A stretch of DNA of 54,496 bases from Hyphomicrobiales bacterium (GTDB lineage Bacteria; Pseudomonadota; Alphaproteobacteria; Rhizobiales; Beijerinckiaceae): assembly GCA_025351165.1 (NCBI GenBank), contig JANXWK010000059.1, positions 1 to 54,496 on the forward strand, read 5' to 3'. Positions 45,666 to 53,915 of the stretch are shown one piece after another. Every line of letters starts with the position of its first letter. Within the stretch, counting starts at the first letter, position 1. A model generated the notes under the pieces. That model was not told the DNA's origin and did not search any database. It was given only the letters and a program-made list of their open reading frames with translations. The translations under genes were made by a program, and so were the position numbers.

Positions 45666-45846
45666 TTTGAAGCTCCAGATCGTTTGAAAACTCATTTGTA
45701 AAAAAAAGAGCTTTATACTCTCTTGAAATTTATCTTGAAAATTCAATGCCTTCGCCCATACGTCAAGCCAAGTACGGAAAAAAGTTAAAAACCTAGAGAA
45801 AATTTAAAACCTGGAAACCTGAATAAATCAAATTGTTGGTATTGGG

Positions 45847-46080
45847 TTAAACACCTTTAAAATCTGGATCAGGCGTAAGTTTTGATGGATTTGAGCCAGG
45901 AATATCATCATTGTCTGGCATATCATCATCTGGAAAGTCTATATCGTCTCCAGGAATAGATATTTCATCTGGTGTACTGGTGTCAGGCATAATCTGGGCT
46001 GTCTGAGACTTAAAATCTGTTATGTCATTTTAATCATCAACAGATATTATGTTTGAATTTGTATTCATTAAATTTTCCAT
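45847..46080 (-). pseudogene. Asp-rich small gene broken by one stop
   Basis: ATG 46080 has an excellent ribosome site (AGGAGA, 6 nt upstream), but TAA at 46032-46030 stops it after 16 codons. The same frame continues without interruption to TAA 45849-45847, giving 78 codons in all. The second part is very acidic and Pro/Asp-rich (PGDDIDFPDDDMPDNDDIPG), like low-complexity secreted or calcium-binding tails. One nonsense change in an otherwise intact frame suggests recent inactivation or a sequencing error. Re-initiation at an internal ATG (MPDTS) is possible but has no clear ribosome site. Confidence 0.55.
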
Positions 46081-46186
46081 ACTAATCTCCTAATGTGCAG
46101 ATAAATGGTGAATAATCTAAACGCATGGTGCGTAAATTGAGTTCCACAAAAACCAGAAATATAAAATTCAGGTATAAAACAGGTAT

Positions 46187-46218
46187 AAAAAAAGGGCTAT
46201 TCACTTGGAATAGCCCTT
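46187..46218 (-). terminator. Rho-independent terminator of the gluconate-type dehydrogenase operon
   Basis: On the minus strand AAGGGCTATTC (46218-46208) and GAATAGCCCTT (46202-46192) pair perfectly around a 5-nt loop, and a T-run reaches 46187. It lies 138 bp past the cytochrome stop. A short direct repeat (CAGGTATAAAA twice, around 46169-46190) adjoins it. Confidence 0.88.
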
Positions 46219-46355
46219 AAGTATAGGGGGTGCTAAATCGGCACTGCTAAAGTATCTGAATATTCAAATTCAAACACATAACAGGGTTTCTTGGAGGAAA
46301 ACCAATGCCACTAATATAACCAGCGCGTTTGAATTTAGTTCCTGACACTCATAAT

Positions 46356-47603
46356 TTAATTTTCAGAATTGCTCAATTTTTTACGCATATCCTTTACCTG
46401 CGCAGGTGTGACTTTAATTGCTGAATTGCCAAAATCATTCCGTACATAATTTAAAATATCCGCAATCTGGGCATTATTATATTTCCATCCAAAAGAAGGC
46501 ATAGCAGCACCTGTTGGATTGCTGTTTGTTGCAGCGCTCTGTCCACCATTTAGAATAACCCTGATCAAGGAGGTTGGATCATCTGACTGAACTGAACCTG
46601 ACTGGGCAAGAGCTGGAAACAGCTTGGAAATACCTGTGCCTTCTTTGGAATGACACGCAGAACAACTTGCCTGATACATGTCTTTACCAGATAGAAAAGC
46701 CTGATCCAGTTTACTACTAGTTGGAATTTTACTATTTTCACCTGGCTGATCCTTAAGATAAACAGCAATTGCCAAAAGATCATTTTCTGACATCTGGCTG
46801 GTTGAATATCCTACAACCTCTGCCATTGGGCCAGAAGCAGCTGCGAATTTATTATGACCCGTTTTAAGATATTCAACCACATCTTCTAATGTCCATTTCC
46901 CAAGTCCAACACGCTCGTCATTGGTAAGGGCTGGTGCATACCAGTTTTGGATAACACCACCATAATAGGCCTTTGAGGATTTATCCCCACCTGTAATATT
47001 TTTAGGTGTGTGGCAAGCACCGCAATGCGCCAGACCCTGAACAATATAAGCCCCGCGATTCCAAATTTCAGATTTTTGTGTGTCTGGTCTATAATCACCT
47101 TTTGTAAAATTAATAAGGTTCCAACCAATCAGACTGGCGCGTATGTTGAATGGAAATGGCAGCTGGTTACTGACAACTTCATTTCTTACAGGTTCCAGTG
47201 TATTTAGATAAGCCCTGATGGCGTTCACATCATTGTCACTTAATTTTGTATAATATGTATAAGGAAAAGCAGGGTATAAATGCTGTCCTTTTGCGCCTAT
47301 ACCTTCCTTCATTGCACGACGAAACTGCTGATCTGTCCAGGCTCCAATGCCTGTTTCACGATCGGGTGTAATATTGGGCGAAACTATTTTTCCAAATGGT
47401 GTTTCGATTGCCAATCCACCAGCAAATGGTCTGCCGGATGGCGCTGTATGACAGGCAATGCAGTCCCCAACTGTTGTCAAGTAGCGCCCGCGCTCAATAA
47501 CAGGAAATGTTTTGCTGAATTCTTCTGCTTTTACAGGCAGTATGCCAAAAGCAAAAATAGATGATGCAAAAACAAATGCCTCTTGAGCCAGTTTTGATTT
47601 CAT
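46356..47603 (-). CDS. Cytochrome c subunit of membrane-bound alcohol/gluconate-type dehydrogenase
   Basis: From ATG 47603 (ATGA overlap with the GMC gene) this is a 415-residue exported triheme cytochrome c. The signal peptide (MKSKLAQEAFVFASSIFAFG, cleavage near VKA-E) is followed by three haem sites: CIACH (about 48-52), CGACH (about 196-200) and CSACH (about 317-321). It passes electrons from the flavin subunit to the ubiquinone pool at the periplasmic face. The layout matches the cytochrome subunits of gluconate, sorbitol and alcohol dehydrogenases. Upstream extension to 47663 is rejected because it lies within the GMC gene. Confidence 0.93.
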   Translation of the reverse strand: MKSKLAQEAFVFASSIFAFGILPVKAEEFSKTFPVIERGRYLTTVGDCIACHTAPSGRPFAGGLAIETPFGKIVSPNITPDRETGIGAWTDQQFRRAMKEGIGAKGQHLYPAFPYTYYTKLSDNDVNAIRAYLNTLEPVRNEVVSNQLPFPFNIRASLIGWNLINFTKGDYRPDTQKSEIWNRGAYIVQGLAHCGACHTPKNITGGDKSSKAYYGGVIQNWYAPALTNDERVGLGKWTLEDVVEYLKTGHNKFAAASGPMAEVVGYSTSQMSENDLLAIAVYLKDQPGENSKIPTSSKLDQAFLSGKDMYQASCSACHSKEGTGISKLFPALAQSGSVQSDDPTSLIRVILNGGQSAATNSNPTGAAMPSFGWKYNNAQIADILNYVRNDFGNSAIKVTPAQVKDMRKKLSNSEN

Positions 47604-49369
47604 GACTGCACCAATGGTCCAGGGTTTTTGATATAGTCCTTTACAATTGCCTGTGCTGACCAATAGGCTAAAGCTGCAACCGTTCCAGTTGGATTATATC
47701 CTGCATTTTGGGGGAAAGCGGAGGCACCTGTTATAAACAGGTTAGAGACATCCCAGCTTTGAAGATAGCGGTTTATGACGCTGGTTTTTGGATCAGTGCC
47801 CATGATTGCACCACCACAGGTATGGGTCGTCTGATAAGGTGTAATGTTGAATCTACCGGTGCGCGGTTTTTTATTCATTTTGTCTGCACCCGTCTGCTGA
47901 ACAATCTCTGCAAGTTTATCTGTCAGAAACAATGACATTTTATGCTCTGATTCATGAAAATCGAAAGTCATACGCATAAGCTTGCGTCCAAACCTGTCTG
48001 TGTAGGTTGGGTCAAGATCCAAATAGCAGTTACGATAGCTTGCGCAGCTGCCATGTGTTGAAAAGTCGTAGCTTGTTAAATAACTATGCTTAACGGCGGC
48101 TTTCCACTGGCTACCCCATTGCGGGGTTCCAGCTGGCACACGGTTCATGGCCTGCAAGGGGCGCCCGTTTGTCATGACAGCGCCTATATATCCACCCCCT
48201 ATAAAACCAAGCTGGGAATGATCAAAATTATCGCCGTTGAATTCATCAATGCACATGCCAATAGAACCAGCTGATACAAAAGGGTTAAAATTTTTATCGT
48301 CATAAAATCCTTCAACGCCTGATGTCACCTGATAGGAAAAATTGCGGCCGACGACACCTGTCCCTGAAACTGGATCATACGGCTGACCAATACCTGAAAG
48401 CAGAAGCATACGGACATTAAAAAGCTGGAATGCAGATAATATAACCAGGTCAGCAGGCTGAAACCATTCTTTGCCACTTGTATCAACATATGTAACACCT
48501 GTTGATTTTTTACCCGCCGCATCAAGATTGATTTTAATAACTTCACAATCGCTGCGGCACTCAAAATTTGGACGACGTACAAGCACAGGCAGGATCGTCG
48601 TTTGAGGGCTGGCTTTTGAATAGTTACCACAGCCAAACCATTCGCAATGTCCACAATATGTGCATGGTGCAAGCGAGACACCCAAGGGATTTGTGTAATT
48701 TGTGGAAAGATTGCCGGAAGGCTGCGGAAATGGTTTATATCCCATGTCTTTTGCTGTTTTTGCAAACAGCGTTGGGCCATAAGGCTGGTCCATAGCAACT
48801 GTTGGATATTGACGTGATCTGGCACCCTCAAACGGATTACCACCTTCTTTTATTTGTCCATTCACATTCCCGGCAGTGCCGGATGTACCACATAAATATT
48901 CAAATTTATCAAAATGAGGTTCAAGCTCATCATACGTTACACCCCAGTCCTGGATTGTCATGTCATCTGGCAAAAATTTTTCCCCATAGCGCTCGATCAG
49001 GTGGGTTTTCATCATAAAATCACTTGGTAAAAAACGCCATGTTTCTGCATTCCAGTGGACACCGCCGCCGCCCACTCCATTTGGTGGCATGAATGCCCCC
49101 CAGTTTCTAATTGGCAAGGCGGTTTCAGTCATACTGTTGCGAAATGTCATTGTTTCTTGAGCTGGCTTTAAAAACAGCTCGCCCCTTACACGATACCGAA
49201 GCTCATCCTGCACATAGGTCGGTGGAAAATCGGTTGCAGTATCGCGCCATGCACCTCGCTCAATGGCCACTACATTCAGGCCCGCAGCCGTTAGCTCTTC
49301 TGCCATGATTGAACCTGTCCAGCCAAGACCAACAATAACGACATCAGTTAAGGGAAGGCTGGTTGGCAT
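47600..49369 (-). CDS. GMC-family flavoprotein subunit (gluconate 2-dehydrogenase-like)
   Basis: This 589-residue FAD oxidoreductase of the glucose-methanol-choline family is the catalytic subunit of a three-subunit membrane dehydrogenase. The FAD motif is VIVGLGWTGSIMAEEL (about 11-26) with the ERG acceptor. The cysteine cluster CTYCGHCEWFGCG (about 237-249) may hold a 3Fe-4S or 2Fe-2S cluster, as in sorbitol/gluconate dehydrogenases. The catalytic His/Asn region is HTCGGAIMG and NPTGTVAALA near the end. The substrate (gluconate, sugar alcohol or glucoside) cannot be decided by eye. Confidence 0.93.
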   Translation of the reverse strand: MPTSLPLTDVVIVGLGWTGSIMAEELTAAGLNVVAIERGAWRDTATDFPPTYVQDELRYRVRGELFLKPAQETMTFRNSMTETALPIRNWGAFMPPNGVGGGGVHWNAETWRFLPSDFMMKTHLIERYGEKFLPDDMTIQDWGVTYDELEPHFDKFEYLCGTSGTAGNVNGQIKEGGNPFEGARSRQYPTVAMDQPYGPTLFAKTAKDMGYKPFPQPSGNLSTNYTNPLGVSLAPCTYCGHCEWFGCGNYSKASPQTTILPVLVRRPNFECRSDCEVIKINLDAAGKKSTGVTYVDTSGKEWFQPADLVILSAFQLFNVRMLLLSGIGQPYDPVSGTGVVGRNFSYQVTSGVEGFYDDKNFNPFVSAGSIGMCIDEFNGDNFDHSQLGFIGGGYIGAVMTNGRPLQAMNRVPAGTPQWGSQWKAAVKHSYLTSYDFSTHGSCASYRNCYLDLDPTYTDRFGRKLMRMTFDFHESEHKMSLFLTDKLAEIVQQTGADKMNKKPRTGRFNITPYQTTHTCGGAIMGTDPKTSVINRYLQSWDVSNLFITGASAFPQNAGYNPTGTVAALAYWSAQAIVKDYIKNPGPLVQS

Positions 49370-49397
49370 GATACTGTTCCATTTTAAAATATCTGAA

Positions 49398-50123
49398 TTA
49401 AAAACCAGCTATACTGACTGGACCCAAGGGATATTTTTCGTTGTGACGGTGAACCCAGTCACGCAAATCATATCGCGCGCCTGGAAAACCGATCATTTTC
49501 CACGAAGCCATATCGCGATTGCCACCATAGATTGGGTCTGAGAAAAAACCCTCGCGCGTATCTTTAAGCAGTAATCCAAAAAATATTTTGCCATCAGCTT
49601 CCACAAGCTGGATTTTTCCAGATTCAAGCCCTGATAAAACTAAATTTACGTCCTCAGATGACAGGGCCTGAATGTTTCTACCGTTAAAATTTTCCTGGAT
49701 GTAAGCGCTTAAACTTTTTAGAGACTGCCTGTATCTAGCAGCTGGAGCCAGATTTAACTGATAACCCTGCTGCGCTGTACCAACTGCAAAAGGGCCACGC
49801 ATGTACAAAAATTCAGAATTTCCGTAAGGGCCTGCCAGCTGTCTATCAATAAATACAGCGCACCCAGCTTCCTTGCCACCTATGCTATGCTCATCTGGTG
49901 GAATAAGATGATCAACTAAGATTTCTATTACAGCCGCTTCTTCTGATCTAAAATACGCCCATTTACCTGATTTTACGCGTGTAGGTGGATAGGCCGTGTT
50001 TGGTGACCAGGGAAGGGAATCCCGAATTGTTTTTGCCTGGCTCATTGCTGCAAGCACAGAGGAAAAGGCAACAGAGCCTAGTAAAACATTGCGTCTGTTA
50101 TGTGGTTTGGCACTTAAGGACAT
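49398..50123 (-). CDS. Gluconate 2-dehydrogenase subunit 3-like, Tat-exported
   Basis: This 241-residue small subunit carries a twin-arginine signal (RRNVLLG at about 9-15, then a weak hydrophobic stretch). It belongs to the gluconate_2-dh3 family, the chaperone-like small subunit that carries the GMC subunit through the Tat pathway. LVDHLIPPDEHSIGGKEAG (about 69-87) and the DMASWKMIGFPGA segment (about 207-219) are typical. It is the first gene of the operon, 28 bp before the GMC gene. Promoter elements should lie in 50124-50300. Confidence 0.92.
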   Translation of the reverse strand: MSLSAKPHNRRNVLLGSVAFSSVLAAMSQAKTIRDSLPWSPNTAYPPTRVKSGKWAYFRSEEAAVIEILVDHLIPPDEHSIGGKEAGCAVFIDRQLAGPYGNSEFLYMRGPFAVGTAQQGYQLNLAPAARYRQSLKSLSAYIQENFNGRNIQALSSEDVNLVLSGLESGKIQLVEADGKIFFGLLLKDTREGFFSDPIYGGNRDMASWKMIGFPGARYDLRDWVHRHNEKYPLGPVSIAGF

Positions 50124-50445
50124 AGCATGCCTCCTGCCTCAAAAAAAATTTGCCTAAAAAAATCCTGCCTCAAACACTGCTTTAAAACTGATTATACGTA
50201 ATTTTGGTAACGCATTATTTTTCAAAAGGTTCATAATTTTTAAGCTTGTTCATTTTTTTTGCATAAACTTAAGCTCGGAACAAAAATCTACATTGTTTTA
50301 AAACTAGTTTATATGTATCCGCATAAGTGAAAGCACATACACTGCAAAATTTGTGCCTTATGTTCAAGGCTTGGCTCTATTGTAATCGGTTCATTAAAAA
50401 AATCATGCTAATCTCTGGTTCTAAACTCAGCATAAAGAGCCATTC
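50124..50445. other. Divergent promoter region, no gene visible
   Basis: This 320-bp AT-rich gap separates the dehydrogenase operon and rpoN. A 10-bp palindrome AAACTAGTTT lies at 50301-50310. No ORF with a ribosome site and no T-run hairpin is seen. Confidence 0.45.
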
Positions 50446-51969
50446 ATGGCATTAGGGCCACGCCTCGAATTTCGACAGAGCCAGTCATTGGTAATGACGC
50501 CGCAGCTTTTGCAGGCAATTAAGCTTTTGCAGCTTTCGAGTGTTGAACTTGCCACATATGTTGAAGAAGAACTGGAGCGCAATCCTCTGCTTGAGCGCTC
50601 TGAGAGCGATGACATTGCTGAAACTCCAGGCGGGGAAGCCGCTTCAGAGCCACTTGACTGGAGTTCGGAAGAGCTTGCTACAGACCAAAAATCACTTGAG
50701 CAGGATTTGGGAACTGAGCTAGGCAATACCTTTGACTCTGACATGCCAGAAGCAACCGTTTCTCAGCAAGCTGCTGATCAAACTCATTCCCTTGTGTGGG
50801 AAGTTGGAAGTGGAGACGGAAAAGGGGCATCTTTTGACGATGAAAGCTCCAATCTGGAGGCTTATGTTGCGGACAAGGTCTCATTACATGATCATTTAGA
50901 GCGTCAGTTAGGGCTTTCAACATCTTCAAGTGCTGATCATTTTATTGGATCAGTTCTGATTGAAAGCATTGATGATGCAGGGTATTTACGTGAAAGTGTT
51001 GAAGAAATTGCCATTCGTCTATCGGCAGACCTTCAACATGTGCTGCGCGTCCTTGCTATCATCCAAAGTTTTGAGCCGTGCGGCGTTGGTGCACGCTGCC
51101 TGTCGGAATGCCTGAAAATTCAGCTAAAAGAAAAAGACCGTTTTGACCCCGCAATGGCGGCACTGATTGGAAATTTGGAGCTATTAGCCAAACGTGATTT
51201 TAATGCCCTGCGCCGTATTGCAAAGGTAGATGACGAAGACCTGGTAGAAATGATTGCCGAAATACGGCGGCTTGATCCAAAGCCAGGACTCATTTTTGGT
51301 TCACGTCCATCTGAGCCTGTAACGCCCGATGTGTTTGTAACGCGTTCAACAGATGGCGGCTGGAATATAGAGCTTAACAGCGATGCCCTGCCCCGTGTAT
51401 TAGCCAATAAAAGCTATTACACCCGTATTTCAAAGGCAGCAAAGGATGCAGAAGGCAAGGCTTTTGTGGACGAAGCCTGGGCCAGCGCCAATTGGCTGAC
51501 ACGATCCCTTGAGCAGCGCGCGCGAACAATTTTAAAAGTTTCAGCTGAAATTGTGCGTCAGCAGGATGGTTTTTTTCTGCATGGTGTTGCGCATTTACGC
51601 CCTTTGAATTTAAAAACTGTGGCTGATCTGGTATCTTTGCATGAATCCACAATTTCCCGGGTGACTTCGAATAAATTCATGGCAACGCCGCGCGGCATAC
51701 TTGAGATGAAATATTTTTTTACAGCCTCAATTGGTGCGATTACAGGACAAGATGCGCATTCGGCTGAAGCTGTGCGCTTTAAAATCAAACAGCTCATTGA
51801 AGCTGAAACCCCGCAGGCCGTTTTATCTGATGATGCACTGGTTGAAAAACTGAATGAGCAAGGCATTGATATTGCACGGCGTACCGTTGCAAAATATCGA
51901 GAGGCTTTGCGCATTCCATCCTCAGCGGCCAGGCGGCGGGAATATCACAGTGTACATAAAATGGCTTAA
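50446..51969 (+). CDS. rpoN: RNA polymerase sigma-54 factor
   Basis: This 507-residue alternative sigma factor directs RNA polymerase to -24/-12 promoters with enhancer-binding activators. Region I is glutamine- and leucine-rich (FRQSQSLVMTPQLLQAIKLL, residues 8-27). An acidic region II follows (about 60-120), then the core-binding domain, the HTH, and the RpoN box ARRTVAKYREAL near residue 484. The N-terminus MALGPRLEFRQSQ is of the Beijerinckiaceae/Methylobacteriaceae kind to my eye. The usual neighbours lptB upstream and hpf/ptsN downstream are missing; a boxed orphan gene follows. Confidence 0.96.
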   Translation: MALGPRLEFRQSQSLVMTPQLLQAIKLLQLSSVELATYVEEELERNPLLERSESDDIAETPGGEAASEPLDWSSEELATDQKSLEQDLGTELGNTFDSDMPEATVSQQAADQTHSLVWEVGSGDGKGASFDDESSNLEAYVADKVSLHDHLERQLGLSTSSSADHFIGSVLIESIDDAGYLRESVEEIAIRLSADLQHVLRVLAIIQSFEPCGVGARCLSECLKIQLKEKDRFDPAMAALIGNLELLAKRDFNALRRIAKVDDEDLVEMIAEIRRLDPKPGLIFGSRPSEPVTPDVFVTRSTDGGWNIELNSDALPRVLANKSYYTRISKAAKDAEGKAFVDEAWASANWLTRSLEQRARTILKVSAEIVRQQDGFFLHGVAHLRPLNLKTVADLVSLHESTISRVTSNKFMATPRGILEMKYFFTASIGAITGQDAHSAEAVRFKIKQLIEAETPQAVLSDDALVEKLNEQGIDIARRTVAKYREALRIPSSAARRREYHSVHKMA

Positions 51970-52007
51970 GAAAATTATTTTTCTAAAACTGCAATTTTTA
52001 TTAGTTT

Positions 52008-52038
52008 TGTAAGGCTGGTGTAAGGTTAGGCATTTAAC
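52008..52038 (+). promoter_or_regulatory. TGTAAG direct-repeat box C
   Basis: TGTAAGG at 52008-52014 and 52019-52025, again 11 bp start to start, with TTTAAC at 52033-52038, 7 nt after the second repeat. The core matches box A at every position of the two repeats and the five-nt spacer (CTGGT-like). Confidence 0.65.
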
Positions 52039-52094
52039 GATGATTTCTAAATAAGCCCAGTTTAATAAAACAATAAGAATAAAGCTGAAGTATC

Positions 52095-53840
52095 ATGGTT
52101 ACCTCTGTAAATATTGCGAAAAATAAAATTCAAACACTAGAATTACGCAAAAATACATTTCAAAACGATACTGTGTTTCAAATTTCTTCAGCATTACCAC
52201 CTCTCCTTGCCAAGCAAAAACCTGTTAAGCCTATCGTTGAAAAGGCACCCGCTGTAAAATTGCGTTCATCCGAAATTGATTCCAGCATGGTTATTCAAAA
52301 AGGCGTTATTTCGTCCTCTGGTTTTCCAGTTATAACGTACACAGCACGTGATCCCAGCAATCCTAAACATCGAAAAGCTGTGCAGGATTCGTACAGGCGT
52401 GATGGAGAAATGGCTTTTGCTTTTTGGAAAAGTATGGGCAAAACAGCTGCAGGATGGGTTAAACCAGGGCTGGATAACACTGTCGGATTGACCCTTGATG
52501 TTTTAAGCCAGAACCATACTGAAGCATCCAAAAAAATTTCTAATGTGTGGAGAGCTGGCAAGAGCGCTTTTAAACTAGTGCTAAAAGCCAATAATAATAA
52601 GCCAAAAGTCGTTTTAAAGATAGCTGAGCTTGTGTTTGTGGTGCCTCCTAAAGCAATTTATGAAGGGGTTAGCATTGCAGTTGAAAAATCAGGGAAAGGT
52701 GATCACAAAGGCGCAGCCAGTGCTTTGGGCGGAGCTGTAGCCATCGTACCTGCAACATTTGAAGGCATGAGGCTAACGCCAAAACTAGTCAAAGGAAGTT
52801 CAACAATTGTAAAAAATGGAGGAGGAAAAATTGCGCAGGGATTGGATAAAATCCCAGCTGTAGTTGGCAAACCACTATTGTTTTCCAATTGGGAAACATT
52901 GAGCCATATTCGACGAAAAGCCTTATTGGCTGAAACATTAAAAGCCAAAGGCTTATCTTTGCAACAATTATACAACCTAGCAAAACTAGACAATTTAACT
53001 TTAAATAACATAACTGATTTGCTAAAAAAATCGGATCAGTTGAGAAAAGCCAATACCGTATCAAATATTAAAAATCATCATCTTATCAAACATCCTGCCC
53101 CAATTGCAGGTTTATTAGAACATGGACCAACTTTTCCACTGAACCGGATTGGCACATTTATTGGTGCGGGCTACAATAAAAAAGTTAGCGAGCTGATCAA
53201 TACTTTTGAGACCCCTCTTGTTGTGGCAGCAGACAAAAAAGGGCTTAAAAACCTTGAAGCAGACATTAACAGTGAGGTTAAGGATTTAGGTATAATTAAA
53301 AATATGGGCATACCTACCATCAGTCATCCAAATACAATGATGCTTGAAAAAGGCACAGGCATAAAATTTGCCATTCGTGCATATTTTAACCCGTCATTGC
53401 GCTCTGAGCGCGTCATGATCATGGAAGCTTTCCCTACTGGTTCGAAAAATTCAAAGCACTGGCATAAAATGTCTCAAGCTGAATGGGATTCAAAAATCAG
53501 CACCAGGACACTGGAGGATCTGATTTTAATTCGCCAGAAAATACTCAAAAGCAATAAGTCCATACGCGATACGCAATACATGTTGTTTCCTGACGGAAAA
53601 ATAATACTTTTTGATCCTTTATACATTAAAGATGGCATAAATTATGCGGATATAAAGTATCTGGATGCAGCAATTCTACAGGTAAAGAAAGACATGGAAC
53701 GAATTAAGACGAACGGTAAAAGCAGATCAACTTTACCTGTAAATCTCTCCAAAGAGCTTAATCACTTTGATCGTCAACTGAATAAAAAAATAATAAATCC
53801 ACTTAAAAACAGGTTAGGAATTCGGCAAAGGGCTTTGTAA
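52095..53840 (+). CDS. Orphan protein C (boxed; possible kinase-like effector)
   Basis: This 581-residue protein is not recognised as a whole. There is no signal peptide. The N-terminal 60 residues are polar. Residues 100-260 are helical with Gly/Ala-rich stretches. The C-terminal half has an order reminiscent of protein-kinase-like folds: a glycine loop IGAGYNKKV (356-364), VVAADKK (376-382) at the position of the VAIK lysine, IRDTQYMLF (490-498) resembling the catalytic loop, and DGKIILFDP (500-508) at the place of the DFG aspartate. This is weak and unproven: Gln replaces the usual Asn and DP replaces DFG. The basic tail (KNRLGIRQRAL) would suit a C-terminal type IV secretion signal. The gene sits behind box C between rpoN and hisZ, where relatives normally lack it. 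Confidence 0.65.
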   Translation: MVTSVNIAKNKIQTLELRKNTFQNDTVFQISSALPPLLAKQKPVKPIVEKAPAVKLRSSEIDSSMVIQKGVISSSGFPVITYTARDPSNPKHRKAVQDSYRRDGEMAFAFWKSMGKTAAGWVKPGLDNTVGLTLDVLSQNHTEASKKISNVWRAGKSAFKLVLKANNNKPKVVLKIAELVFVVPPKAIYEGVSIAVEKSGKGDHKGAASALGGAVAIVPATFEGMRLTPKLVKGSSTIVKNGGGKIAQGLDKIPAVVGKPLLFSNWETLSHIRRKALLAETLKAKGLSLQQLYNLAKLDNLTLNNITDLLKKSDQLRKANTVSNIKNHHLIKHPAPIAGLLEHGPTFPLNRIGTFIGAGYNKKVSELINTFETPLVVAADKKGLKNLEADINSEVKDLGIIKNMGIPTISHPNTMMLEKGTGIKFAIRAYFNPSLRSERVMIMEAFPTGSKNSKHWHKMSQAEWDSKISTRTLEDLILIRQKILKSNKSIRDTQYMLFPDGKIILFDPLYIKDGINYADIKYLDAAILQVKKDMERIKTNGKSRSTLPVNLSKELNHFDRQLNKKIINPLKNRLGIRQRAL

Positions 53841-53915
53841 ACATAAATTGAACTGCATTAAGCTATTTTATTAAAATCCTTCGCATTTTTGTGCCAGACT
53901 TGATAGTACATGTAC

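Noticed and set aside
50124-50445. Sigma-54 promoter for the dehydrogenase operon or rpoN
   Set aside because: I see no TGGCAC-N5-TTGC-type element here.
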